Below, piece after piece: positions 8,668 to 16,495 of a DNA stretch of 51,599 bases (position 1 is its first letter; each line of letters starts with the position of its first letter). The DNA comes from Chloroflexota bacterium. GTDB taxonomy: Bacteria; Chloroflexota; Anaerolineae; J036; Brachytrichaceae. Both the position numbers and the translations under genes were made by a program. Under the pieces are notes generated by a model that was not told where the DNA came from, made no database searches, and saw only the letters and a program-made list of their open reading frames with translations. The stretch is taken from positions 1-51,599 of the forward strand of contig JAMCQN010000035.1 in the NCBI GenBank assembly GCA_023382055.1. Direction: 5' to 3'.

Positions 8668-9675
8668 GTGAAAACCACGATATATACGACGCCGGATGTT
8701 TTCGATGCGCTGGGCGGGGAATGGAACCATCTCCTGCAACGTTCAGCCACCAATACCATTTTCCTGACGCGCGAGTGGCAGAAAGTGTGGTGGAACTCGC
8801 TGGGCGATGGGGAGTTGCGCGTGCTCGCCATGCGCGACGATAACGGCGTGCTGCTGGGTATCGCCCCATTGTTCTTTTACGCCAGCTCGCCCGATCCGGT
8901 CGAAGTGGCGTTTGTCGGCTGCCGGGAAGTATCCGATTACCTGGACTTCATCTTCGCCCGCGAGCACGAACTGGCGTGTTTCCAGGCTGTGGCGGATTAC
9001 CTGGCGGGCACGGACTGCCCTCCCTGGGATCATGTGTCGCTGTGCAATATCCCGGAGCCTTCGCCGACGCTCACCCTGCTGCCCGAAGTGGCGCAGGGAC
9101 GCGGCTGGCACTCGATCAAGCAGTTTGAAGACGTGGCTCCAGCCATTATGCTGCCAACCTCCTTCGATGCCTACATGGCGATGCTGGATGGCAAGGAGCG
9201 CCGCGAACTGCAGCGTAAACTGAGGCGGGCCGGCGGCGCCGTGAACATCACATATACACAGGATGCCGCAACTCTCGATCGCGACACGGATGATTTCCTG
9301 CGCCTGATGGTCGCATCCATGCCGAGTAAAGCCGACTTCATGACGCCGCGCATGGCGCGATTTTTCCATGCGGCGGCGCGCGCCATGTTCGACGCCGGCT
9401 GGCTGCAACTGTCCTTTCTGGACGTCGATGGCGAGCGCGCAGCGACCTACCTTAACTTTATCTACGATAACTCGGTGCTTGTTTACAATTCCGGCCTGGA
9501 CCCGCTGCGCTTCGCGCATCTAAGCCCCGGCCAGGTGCTGCTGGGCCGCCTGATAGAAAAGGCGATTGAGGAAAAGCGCCGCGTGTTTGATTTCCTGCAA
9601 GGCAACGAAGCGTACAAATACAAGCTCGGGGGCAAAGACCTGAGTCTGTACACACTCTACATTGCCAGAAAATAG
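8668..9675 (+). CDS. CelD/BcsL-type GNAT acyltransferase (Acetyltransf_6)
   Basis: 335 residues from GTG 8668 (VKTTIYTTPDVF). TTG 8644 is in frame but lies inside the preceding hairpin stem, so it is unlikely. Two tandem GNAT-like folds: N-terminal FLTREWQKVWWNSLG with GVLLGIAPLFF, and C-terminal SFLDVDGERAATYLNFIYDN, YNSGLDP, LSPGQVLLGRLIEKAI and FDFLQGNEAYKYKLG. The last pattern is typical of the CelD/FemAB-related family, which acylates polysaccharide or amino-sugar substrates. It ends 3 bases before prfA and probably shares a transcript. The substrate is unknown. Confidence 0.8.
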   Translation: MKTTIYTTPDVFDALGGEWNHLLQRSATNTIFLTREWQKVWWNSLGDGELRVLAMRDDNGVLLGIAPLFFYASSPDPVEVAFVGCREVSDYLDFIFAREHELACFQAVADYLAGTDCPPWDHVSLCNIPEPSPTLTLLPEVAQGRGWHSIKQFEDVAPAIMLPTSFDAYMAMLDGKERRELQRKLRRAGGAVNITYTQDAATLDRDTDDFLRLMVASMPSKADFMTPRMARFFHAAARAMFDAGWLQLSFLDVDGERAATYLNFIYDNSVLVYNSGLDPLRFAHLSPGQVLLGRLIEKAIEEKRRVFDFLQGNEAYKYKLGGKDLSLYTLYIARK

Positions 9676-9678
9676 ACC

Positions 9679-10746
9679 ATGGAAGAGAAACTTGCAAGCA
9701 TAGAGGCGCGTTACAACGAACTGGTCGCGCTGATGGCGCAACCCGAAATCGCCTCAGATTACAGCCGCTATTCCGAGCTGGCGCGGCAGCAGAACGAACT
9801 GCAGCCAATCGTGATGGCTTATCGTGAATGGCATAAGGCGCGCCAGGAGTACGCGGAGGCCAAAACTTTGGCCGATGGCGACGACCCCGATATGGCGGAG
9901 ATGGCGCGCGCGGAACTCGAACCGCTCGAAGCCCGCATCGCCGATCTCGACAAGCAGATCAAGACGTTGCTGTTGCCCAAGGACCCCAATGACGAGCGCG
10001 ATGTCATCGTCGAGATCCGCGCCGGCGCAGGCGGCGACGAGGCCGGCCTGTTTGCCGCCGACCTGTTCCGCATGTACACGCGTTACGCCGAGTTGCGCCA
10101 CTGGAAGGTGGAAGTCATCGACGAAAATGAGACCGGCATCGGCGGATACAAGGAAGTTATATTCAACGTGCGCGGCAAGGGCGCCTATTCGCGCATGAAG
10201 TACGAAAGCGGCGTGCACCGCGTGCAGCGCGTGCCGTCTACCGAAGCCAGCGGGCGCATCCACACCAGCACGGCGACGGTGGCCGTCCTGCCGCAGGTCG
10301 ATGATGTGGAGATCAATATCCCGCCAGGCGATATCGAGACCGAGGTCTACAAGTCGCAGGGGGCCGGCGGCCAGAACGTCCAGAAGAACGCCACGGCGGT
10401 GCGTATCCGGCATATCCCCACGGGCATCGTCGTGCAGTGCCAGGACGAGCGCAGCCAGTTGCAGAATCGCCTGCGCGCGTTGAGCATTCTGAAGGCGCGC
10501 CTGTATGCCATGGAGCAGGGCAAGGTCGATGCCGCCCAATCTGAGTCACGCCGCGATCAGGTGGGCACCGGCGAGCGCAGCGAGAAGATTCGCACTTACA
10601 ACTTCCCGCAGAACCGCGTGACCGATCACCGTCTGGAGATGTCGCTGTACCGTCTGGAAGCGATCCTGAACGGCGACCTGGACGAGTTCATCGACGAGTT
10701 GGGATCGCGCGATCAGGCGGAGAAAATGCAAGCCGCCATGCTCTGA
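9679..10746 (+). CDS. prfA: Peptide chain release factor 1
   Basis: 355 residues. It has a coiled N-terminal domain, GGQ at residues 230-232 in SQGAGGQNVQKN (peptidyl-tRNA hydrolysis), and the RF1-type codon-recognition segment RVPSTEASGRIHTST, where the P-x-T triplet reads UAG/UAA. Length fits RF1 and no frameshift is present (that is an RF2 feature). prmC, whose product methylates the GGQ glutamine, follows 28 bases downstream, the common bacterial arrangement. Confidence 0.97.
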   Translation: MEEKLASIEARYNELVALMAQPEIASDYSRYSELARQQNELQPIVMAYREWHKARQEYAEAKTLADGDDPDMAEMARAELEPLEARIADLDKQIKTLLLPKDPNDERDVIVEIRAGAGGDEAGLFAADLFRMYTRYAELRHWKVEVIDENETGIGGYKEVIFNVRGKGAYSRMKYESGVHRVQRVPSTEASGRIHTSTATVAVLPQVDDVEINIPPGDIETEVYKSQGAGGQNVQKNATAVRIRHIPTGIVVQCQDERSQLQNRLRALSILKARLYAMEQGKVDAAQSESRRDQVGTGERSEKIRTYNFPQNRVTDHRLEMSLYRLEAILNGDLDEFIDELGSRDQAEKMQAAML

Positions 10747-10774
10747 CCGCCTGGCGTCCTCGATAACACTTCGC

Positions 10775-11659
10775 ATGTCACCGACGATCCGCCAGATGCT
10801 GCACGAGACGATCGCGCGTTTTCACCAGGCTCATATCGACAGCCCCGCGCTGACTGCGCGCGTTTTGCTGGCGCATGCGCTGGGGCAGCCCCGCGAATGG
10901 CTATTGGCTCACGATGACACTGTCCTGGATGACGCGGGAGCGGCGCGTATTGCAGCTTTGGTGGCGCGCGTGCTCGCGCATGAGCCTCTGGCTTACATCC
11001 TGGGCCATCGCGAATTTTACGGCATCGACCTGCTGGTCGACTCGCGCGTGCTTATCCCGCGCCCCGAAACCGAGATGCTGGTCGACTTGGCGCTGGAGTA
11101 CATCAAAAGCCACGATGGGGCAGCTGCATCCAGCAGCGCGCAGGTGGATGTCATCGATGTCGGAACCGGCAGCGGCGCGATTGCCATCGCCATCGCCTGC
11201 CACGCGCCGGATGCCCGGATCATCGCTGCCGACATTTCGCGCGAGGCGCTCGAAGTAGCGAGCGAGAATGCGCAGCGCTGCAACTGCGGCGAACGTATCC
11301 GCTTTATTCAGAGCGACCTTCTGGATGGCGTCGACGTGCGCGCCAGGGTGATTGTGGCTAATCTGCCGTATGTCACTGTCGAAGAAATAGACGCTTTACC
11401 GCCCGAGATACAGGAACACGAGCCGCGCGTTGCGTTGGACGGCGGCGCAGATGGATTGATGCTGGTGCGCAGGCTGCTGGCTCAACTGGATGTGCATCTT
11501 GTTCCAGGCGGGATGGCAGCCTTTGAATTCGGCGCGTCGCAGGGTACTACGGCGTTGGAGGCGGCGGCGCAGAGTCTGCCTGGCTGGCATATTGAGTTAC
11601 GCCGTGACCTGGCCGGGCTGGATCGCGTCCTGCTGGCACATAAAACGCTGGAGCCATAA
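10775..11659 (+). CDS. prmC: Release-factor glutamine N5-methyltransferase
   Basis: 294 residues. The N-terminal helical RF-binding domain is followed by FYGIDLLVDSRVLIPRPETEMLV, then SAM-binding motif I DVGTGSGAIAIAIA, and catalytic NLPY at VIVANLPYVT. The usual PrmC motif is NPPY; here the second residue is Leu, as in some other lineages. PrmC methylates the Gln of GGQ in RF1 and RF2, improving termination. Adjacent prfA supports the assignment. The stop TAA abuts the GTG start of the HAD gene. Confidence 0.92.
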   Translation: MSPTIRQMLHETIARFHQAHIDSPALTARVLLAHALGQPREWLLAHDDTVLDDAGAARIAALVARVLAHEPLAYILGHREFYGIDLLVDSRVLIPRPETEMLVDLALEYIKSHDGAAASSSAQVDVIDVGTGSGAIAIAIACHAPDARIIAADISREALEVASENAQRCNCGERIRFIQSDLLDGVDVRARVIVANLPYVTVEEIDALPPEIQEHEPRVALDGGADGLMLVRRLLAQLDVHLVPGGMAAFEFGASQGTTALEAAAQSLPGWHIELRRDLAGLDRVLLAHKTLEP

Positions 11660-12499
11660 GTGGGTAATCACAGGATGATACAAGCAGATAGACCGCGCAT
11701 CGAGTTGCTCGCTTTCGACCTGGACGGCACCGTGCTGGATGACCAATTCAGGATATCGCCGCGTGTCAGAAGGGCGGTGAATGGGGCGGTTGCTTGCGGC
11801 GTCCGTGTGACGATTGCCACAGGTCGGCCCGTTCCTGTCATACGCCCATTCTACGAGGCGCTTGGCGTCAACGCGCCGGTGCTGGCCATGCAGGGCGGCC
11901 TGATCTACGACTTCGCCGCCGAGACGACCCTGCATGAATTGACCTTGCCGGGCGAGCTGGCCTGCGCGCTGATCGAACTGGAAAATCGTTTCCCGGCCTG
12001 GCAGGCGGTGCTGTTTATCGGCGATGCGGTGCACGTATCATCGGTGCGTTACCCGCCCGAATTCTACGCGTCGCTGCTCGGCGCGAACCTGACGGTCGAT
12101 GCCGATCTGTGCGCGGCGCTGGCGAGGCGCGACCCGGATAAAGTATTGTTCGTCATCCCGGCCGAAGACGCTGCTGCATCGTTGAGTGAGCTGAATCGGA
12201 TCGCGGCCAGGCGCGGCACGGTCGTGCAATCGCACCGGTTGTTTGTGGAAGTCAACCCGTTGGAGGCACATAAAGGCGCCGGTCTGGCGCGCCTGGCCGC
12301 CGATCTGAATATCCCCCGCGAGCGTGTGATGGCGATTGGCGATCAGGACAACGACACAACGATGATTGCCTGGGCGGGCATCGGTGTGGCGATGGGCAAC
12401 GCCAGCCCGGCCTCATTGGCCGCCGCGGACTGGGTAGCGCCGCCCATCAGCGAGGACGGCGCCGCCGTCGCCATCGAGAAATTCATTCTCTCTTCTTAG
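11660..12499 (+). CDS. Cof-type HAD-IIB phosphatase
   Basis: 279 residues. HAD motif I is FDLDGTVLDD (nucleophile Asp, acid/base Asp). Motif II is TIATGRP, the cap follows, then Lys in NPLEAHKGAGL and motif IV GDQDNDTTM. Family members dephosphorylate sugar phosphates, pyridoxal phosphate or flavin intermediates; substrate is not predictable. It is translated from GTG 11660 immediately after the prmC stop, or from ATG 11675. Its 3' end overlaps a convergent methyltransferase fragment by 17 bases. Confidence 0.88.
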   Translation: MGNHRMIQADRPRIELLAFDLDGTVLDDQFRISPRVRRAVNGAVACGVRVTIATGRPVPVIRPFYEALGVNAPVLAMQGGLIYDFAAETTLHELTLPGELACALIELENRFPAWQAVLFIGDAVHVSSVRYPPEFYASLLGANLTVDADLCAALARRDPDKVLFVIPAEDAAASLSELNRIAARRGTVVQSHRLFVEVNPLEAHKGAGLARLAADLNIPRERVMAIGDQDNDTTMIAWAGIGVAMGNASPASLAAADWVAPPISEDGAAVAIEKFILSS

Positions 12500-12866
12500 C
12501 GCCCCACAGCAGGGTGTAGCGCGAGTTGCACGCTATTTGCCCGGTGAGCAGGTCGCTTCTCATCCGCGCGACGCCCCGCTCAAACGCCCCTTGCGAAATC
12601 AAATGCAGCGCGGAGTAGGTCTTTGTCTCATACGCGCGGCAATCCGTCAGCAGGTAGGGGAACTCGACGGCGACTTCATGTACATCAGTGAATCCAGTGG
12701 TGGCCATCTCGGCGTGCAACTGCGTCATCGGCGGGTAGCGCCGTAACTCGGCGTCAACCGTCTCGGGGAAGTAAACCGATAACGGCATGCGGTCGCGGAT
12801 GATCGATTCCGAGTCGGTGACCGTGCAGATCCTGCCGCCGGGTTTGAGGTACACAAGGATCGAAAA
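12483..12866 (-). pseudogene. C-terminal fragment of a class I SAM-dependent methyltransferase
   Basis: Reading on the minus strand from about 12866 the frame gives FSILVYLKPGGRICTVTDS and then 123 residues to the stop at 12483. This is the beta-4/beta-5 to C-terminus portion of a SAM methyltransferase (LKPGGRICTVTDSES resembles 'L-P-G-G-x-l' after motif IV). The SAM-binding half with GxGxG is missing. Homology stops exactly where the A-run of the perfect-stem terminator begins, so a deletion or insertion seems to have joined the two. A GTG at 12854 could start translation, but the product would lack the cofactor site. It is probably decayed. Confidence 0.6.
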
Positions 12867-12901
12867 AACAAGTCTGACTTCTCGCAGAAGTCAGACTTGT
12901 T
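12863..12901 (-). terminator. Intrinsic terminator with perfect 16-bp stem
   Basis: Stem 12867-12882 pairs without mismatch to 12886-12901; loop is CGC. On the minus strand the stem is followed by TTTTTT (12868-12863). It lies 31 bases after the 54-residue membrane protein gene and should end that transcript. The stem tip, TCT-CGC-AGA on the plus strand, is shared with hairpins at 17861 and 50035. Confidence 0.88.
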
Positions 12902-12931
12902 ACTTGTTAGATGATGCTGTTTCGAAGCGGC

Positions 12932-13096
12932 TCAGGCGCTGAGAAGACTGGCCAGCACCACGAGCGCGCTCAGCAGAAGCACGCCGATCATGCCGAGAGG
13001 CATAGCGATCAACGGATTGTGCCAATCCCAATTCAGACGATCCGTCAGCCCACTTCCCATTTGCTCATCCTGTGTAAATTGAACATCCTGGTTCAT
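12932..13096 (-). CDS. Small single-pass membrane protein (54 residues)
   Basis: ATG at 13096-13094, TGA at 12934-12932. The product starts MNQDVQFTQDEQMGSG. Its N-terminal half is hydrophilic and includes NWDWHNP; a single hydrophobic helix (about residues 29-52, rich in Leu/Val/Ala/Met) runs to the end. A strong Shine-Dalgarno GGAGGG lies 4 bases before ATG, a TTCCAA-17-TATAAT promoter sits just upstream, and a strong terminator follows, so this is a complete monocistronic unit. I do not recognise a family. It could be a regulatory membrane peptide, a stress peptide or a toxin of a type I system. Confidence 0.72.
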   Translation of the reverse strand: MNQDVQFTQDEQMGSGLTDRLNWDWHNPLIAMPLGMIGVLLLSALVVLASLLSA

Positions 13097-13118
13097 GATA
13101 CCCTCCGTCTACACGTTT

Positions 13119-13147
13119 ATTATAATAGGAAGAAGCCCCGTTTGGAA
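13119..13147 (-). promoter_or_regulatory. Sigma-70-type promoter for the 54-residue protein gene
   Basis: On the minus strand, TTCCAA (13147-13142), 17-base spacer, then consensus TATAAT (13124-13119). Transcription would start near 13112, leaving a short leader of about 16 bases with GGAGGG. Confidence 0.6.
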
Positions 13148-13198
13148 GTGCTAATTTAATGCATGGCGCCATCATTGCTTTGGATTACAATGTGTTAC

Positions 13199-13702
13199 AT
13201 GTCATTCGCTTTAAATACCGAAAACCTACTAGATAGCACCGGCTGGCAGATTCTGCGCGTGCTGCAGGAGAATGCCCGCATTTCGTTCAGCGAGTTGGGC
13301 CGGCAAGTGGGGCTGTCCGCGCCGGCGGTCGCTGAGCGCGTGCGCAAGCTTGAGGAAACCGGCATCATCAGCGGGTACCACGCTGAAATCAATCCGGCCA
13401 GCGTCGGTTACTCGGTCCTGGCTTTCATCCGCATCGGCTCGACCGGCCAGAACAGTTCGCGTTGTGCGGAAGCCATTAGAGACATACAGGAAGTGCTGGA
13501 GTGCCACCGCGTCACCGGAAGCGATTCGTTCTTCCTGAAGGTTATCGTGCCGTCGATCAACCATCTTGAGGCGCTCATCGACCAACTGCAGCCCTACGGC
13601 GAGACGACGACGACGCTGGTGCTGTCATCAGCGGTCACGCGTAGAACGATCGAGCATGGCCCGCTTGGGCTCTCAGAGGCGCCAGTGCAAGCGCGTGCAT
13701 AA
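13199..13702 (+). CDS. Lrp/AsnC-family transcriptional regulator
   Basis: 167 residues from ATG 13199. The in-frame start at 13163 adds a hydrophobic, non-conserved stretch. N-terminal winged helix: DSTGWQILRVLQENARISFSEL, then the recognition helix GLSAPAVAERVRKLEETGIISGY. C-terminal RAM domain: NPASVGYSVLAFIRIG, CHRVTGSDSFFLKVIV. The RAM domain binds an amino acid and drives octamer formation. It is convergent with the triple ATP-grasp operon, separated by a shared terminator, so it is a candidate controller of that amino-acid-ligating pathway. This is inferred from position only. Confidence 0.92.
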   Translation: MSFALNTENLLDSTGWQILRVLQENARISFSELGRQVGLSAPAVAERVRKLEETGIISGYHAEINPASVGYSVLAFIRIGSTGQNSSRCAEAIRDIQEVLECHRVTGSDSFFLKVIVPSINHLEALIDQLQPYGETTTTLVLSSAVTRRTIEHGPLGLSEAPVQARA

Positions 13703-13705
13703 AAA

Positions 13706-13741
13706 CAGCCGGCGTCCGCGCTTACGGGCGCCGGCTGTTGC
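13706..13741. terminator. Bidirectional terminator between asnC-like gene and ATP-grasp operon
   Basis: AACAGCCGGCG (from about 13706) pairs with CGCCGGCTGTT (to about 13740) around a 13-base loop. A-run AAAAA precedes it on the plus strand (a T-run for the minus transcript) and TTGCTGTTTC follows for the plus transcript. It serves both convergent units. Confidence 0.8.
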
Positions 13742-13754
13742 TGTTTCGTGAGCT

Positions 13755-14831
13755 TCAAGCTTCCTGTGCGGCCACCATCATGGCGGACTGGCGGCGCTGT
13801 TCCAACGTGTTAAACAGCGCCTGACGCCGGTTGCGGCGCGCGACGGCCATCATCACGATGGCGCTGACCGCTTCGCCGTAGGTGTAGCCGGCCGCCATGC
13901 ATGCGCCGATAAACCCGCCATCGCTGGTGATATCGGGATTGGGGTTGACATCGACCACATAAGGCTGTTCGTGCGCGTCGATGCGCAGATCCACGCGCGC
14001 GTAATCGCGGCACTCAAACACGCGGTAGGTGTTCAACGCGATGTCCATGATCCTTGACCGCAGCGCCGTAGAGGTCTTGACCTCGGTGATTACCGGCATG
14101 CAGCGCCATTCGGTGCTGTCGGGCGACCACTTGCTGTCAAACGTTACCAACTGGTGCATGGGATCGTTGATCTGCGAGAAGTCGATCTCGCGCAATGGCA
14201 GGATGCGCGGTCTGCCGTTGCCCCAGACGCCCACGTTGATCTCGCGACCGGGGATAAACTGCTCGACCAGCGCCGCTTCTTTGTATGCCTCGTTGACGAA
14301 TGCGACGCGCCGGCGCAGCGCTTCGATATCGTGCACCACGGCATCATGCGTCACGCCGACCGAACAATGCTGGCTGACCGGTTTAACAATGGCGGGAAAG
14401 TACTCCCACGCCGTCACGTCCGCGGCCGTCGTAAACTCCTGCCCGGCCGGGGTGGGGATGTGCCAGCGTTGCAGCATGCGCTTAACGCGCCCTTTCTCCA
14501 CCGACATCTTCAACGTTGCGGGCGTATTGCCCGTGTAGGTGAATCCCATCTGGTCGAGTTCGGCGCAGATACGCGCGTCGCCGCCTACTTCGCCTTCGAC
14601 GCCCTCGCACCAGTTGAATATGATCCACTCGGCCGGGTTGTAGCCATGCAATGCGGCTCGTGCATCGCGCCAGAACTCCACTGTGCGCACCGTGTGGCCG
14701 ACGGCTTCCAGCGCCGCTACCATCTGCGCCGTCAGTTTCTTGCCGTACTCCACTTCTGCCGGCGTCCACGACTTGTAATAGTTGTAGAGCAGCAGGACCT
14801 GTGCGCGGTGCATCTTCTTCAATACTTGCAT
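13755..14831 (-). CDS. ATP-grasp ligase, D-Ala-D-Ala-ligase-like (third of three)
   Basis: 358 residues, ATG 14831 with AAGGAG at good spacing. N-terminal Rossmann part (QVLLLYNYYKSW, IIFNWCEGVEGE), then central FTYTGNTPATLKMSVEK. The ATP-grasp lid is FPAIVKPVSQHCSVGVT. The metal site is CRDYARVDLRID followed by VVDVNPNPDITSDGGF, in place of the E-I-N-x-x-P-G of Ddl. It is closely similar in motif order to the gene at 15425, suggesting duplication. The family joins a carboxylate to an amine through an acyl phosphate. Because the usual Ddl serine/tyrosine loop is altered, the substrate is probably not D-Ala. It is the last gene of a four-gene minus-strand operon with spacings of 3 bases or less. 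Confidence 0.85.
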   Translation of the reverse strand: MQVLKKMHRAQVLLLYNYYKSWTPAEVEYGKKLTAQMVAALEAVGHTVRTVEFWRDARAALHGYNPAEWIIFNWCEGVEGEVGGDARICAELDQMGFTYTGNTPATLKMSVEKGRVKRMLQRWHIPTPAGQEFTTAADVTAWEYFPAIVKPVSQHCSVGVTHDAVVHDIEALRRRVAFVNEAYKEAALVEQFIPGREINVGVWGNGRPRILPLREIDFSQINDPMHQLVTFDSKWSPDSTEWRCMPVITEVKTSTALRSRIMDIALNTYRVFECRDYARVDLRIDAHEQPYVVDVNPNPDITSDGGFIGACMAAGYTYGEAVSAIVMMAVARRNRRQALFNTLEQRRQSAMMVAAQEA

Positions 14832-14834
14832 GAC

Positions 14835-15428
14835 TTACTCCTTGCTGGCGAGTCGCTGTGTATAAATGAACAGGTCGTCGTTTTCCGCGTAATAGTCCGG
14901 AACCCTCGCCGTGCGCACAAAGCCCATCGACTCATACAGACGCCGCGCCGGCGCATATTTGTCCGTGGAAGAGGTGTAAATCACGACCAGGCGCACGCGC
15001 TCCTGCTGCGCCCGCCGCAGGACTTCGGCGAGCAATGCGCGTCCTGCCCCTTTGCGGCGAGCCGTACTTGACACGCAGACCCAGAATAAGTCCCACGTGC
15101 CCTGCGTCAGCGCTTCACGGCCGTAGCAGGCAAAGCCCGCCAGCCGTGAACCATCCCGCACAAGATCGTGCCCTGTGGCGCGCTCATCAAACGCCCCAGG
15201 CCATGCGCCATCCTCCCAACACGATAAAAACCGGTAGTTGTCGTCGCCCGGTCTGGTGAATGCCTCGCCAAACATCCCATCGACGCATTCCGCATCGCTG
15301 CGGTTGAAAATGCCGGAATCGAGCAGAATGTCAGTGATGCCGCGCCGGTCATCCTCAACGGATGGCATTACACGCAGCCTTGCCGCCGCGACCTGATTCG
15401 ATGACACCATGCTGATGTTGCTCATCAT
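14835..15428 (-). CDS. GNAT N-acetyltransferase in ATP-grasp operon
   Basis: 197 residues. I choose ATG 15428, which overlaps the stop of the upstream ligase (ATGATG/TGA coupling), rather than a start at 15476. The acetyl-CoA loop is VSSTARRKGAGRALLAEVL (R/Q-x-x-G-x-G/A), followed by beta-5 VVIYTSS, ARRLYESMGF and RTARVPDYY. It would acetylate an amino group, possibly protecting or capping the ligase product or giving self-resistance. It lies between the second and third ATP-grasp genes. Confidence 0.85.
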   Translation of the reverse strand: MMSNISMVSSNQVAAARLRVMPSVEDDRRGITDILLDSGIFNRSDAECVDGMFGEAFTRPGDDNYRFLSCWEDGAWPGAFDERATGHDLVRDGSRLAGFACYGREALTQGTWDLFWVCVSSTARRKGAGRALLAEVLRRAQQERVRLVVIYTSSTDKYAPARRLYESMGFVRTARVPDYYAENDDLFIYTQRLASKE

Positions 15429-16492
15429 GCCACCGCAGGAATACCCCTCAGCACGCGGCCGTCCGGGTTGAACCACGCGCGCTCCAGCGCCACGACGTTA
15501 TCGCGACGCTGGATCGCAAATACCACGATCTGCTCCAGCATCTCGGCATAAGGCAGATTCGCAGCCGCCGCGGCATTGGCGAATCCGCCGCCCGGGCTGA
15601 CATCGCAGTTGGCGTTGATATCCAGCGCCATCGGCTGATCGCCGCGCAGGCGCAGGTCGATGCGCCCATAGTCGCGGCAGCCTGCCGCCAGATACGCTGC
15701 GATGGAGACGCGCTCAATCTCAGCCTTGAGTTCCGGCGCGAGCGGCGCAGGGCAGATGGCCGGGATGCGCTGGTAAGCCGCCGATTCCGGATCCCATTTG
15801 GCTTCGAACGTGCACAGGCGGTCATGGATATCCTCAAAGGCGTCATAGGTCATGGTCGAGACACCCAGCACGGAGATGCTTTCGGGATCGCGCGCGTCGC
15901 TGCCCCATACCGATACGTTGTATTCCGGGCTGTCCAGGAACTCCTCGACCAGCGCCGGGCCGTTAAATTCTTCACACAATCTGGCGACCTGCTGGCGCGC
16001 TTCCTCGACGTTCAGCACTACAGAGCGCCGCGTGATTCCCAGCGAGCAATGTTCCGATGCCGGTTTGACGATGGCAGGATACATGCTGAAGTCCACTTCA
16101 TCGCCCGTGTTGAAAATAGCCCATTGCGGGGTGGGCACACTCGCCTGCCGCAGCAGGCGCTTCATCTCCACCTTATACTGAGTTTGATCCAGGCAGCGGT
16201 AATCCGAACCGCTGAACGTGTAGTCCAGCGACCCCAACAGGCGCGCCACGCGCGCGTAGTAAAACTCCTGCGTCGGCGATCCTTCGCACAGGTTCAACAC
16301 GATCCACTCATGCGGATCGTAGGGCTTCAGCGGCGTCACCAGGTCGTGCGCCAGTTGAACGGTCTCTACATGCCATCCGCGCGAGCGCAGCGCCTCCTCA
16401 GCCGCTTGTACCAGCAACTGGGTGCCTTCGACTTCATATGGATGGCTGGCCTCGTCCAGGCCATATAGAAGCAGTACGGGTGGTTTGATCAT
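15425..16492 (-). CDS. ATP-grasp ligase, D-Ala-D-Ala-ligase-like (second of three)
   Basis: 355 residues. VLLLYGLDEA and IVLNLCEGSPTQEF form the N-terminal lobe, then LDYTFSGSDYRCLDQTQYKVEMKRLL. The ATP-grasp lid is YPAIVKPASEHCSLGIT. The metal-binding strand is CRDYGRIDLRL and ALDINANCDVSPGGG. The HCS(L/V)G(I/V)T lid and DxNxNxD metal motif are shared with the third ligase and differ from the first. It starts 3 bases after the first ligase ends, with no good Shine-Dalgarno, so it is translationally coupled. The substrate is unknown, probably an amino acid or peptide. Confidence 0.85.
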   Translation of the reverse strand: MIKPPVLLLYGLDEASHPYEVEGTQLLVQAAEEALRSRGWHVETVQLAHDLVTPLKPYDPHEWIVLNLCEGSPTQEFYYARVARLLGSLDYTFSGSDYRCLDQTQYKVEMKRLLRQASVPTPQWAIFNTGDEVDFSMYPAIVKPASEHCSLGITRRSVVLNVEEARQQVARLCEEFNGPALVEEFLDSPEYNVSVWGSDARDPESISVLGVSTMTYDAFEDIHDRLCTFEAKWDPESAAYQRIPAICPAPLAPELKAEIERVSIAAYLAAGCRDYGRIDLRLRGDQPMALDINANCDVSPGGGFANAAAAANLPYAEMLEQIVVFAIQRRDNVVALERAWFNPDGRVLRGIPAVA

Positions 16493-16495
16493 GGC

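Noticed and set aside
12911..13159. Plus-strand frame of 82 codons opposite the small membrane protein
   Set aside because: It is antisense to a better-supported gene with ribosome site and terminator, and its protein is His/Gln/Arg-rich with no family-like features.
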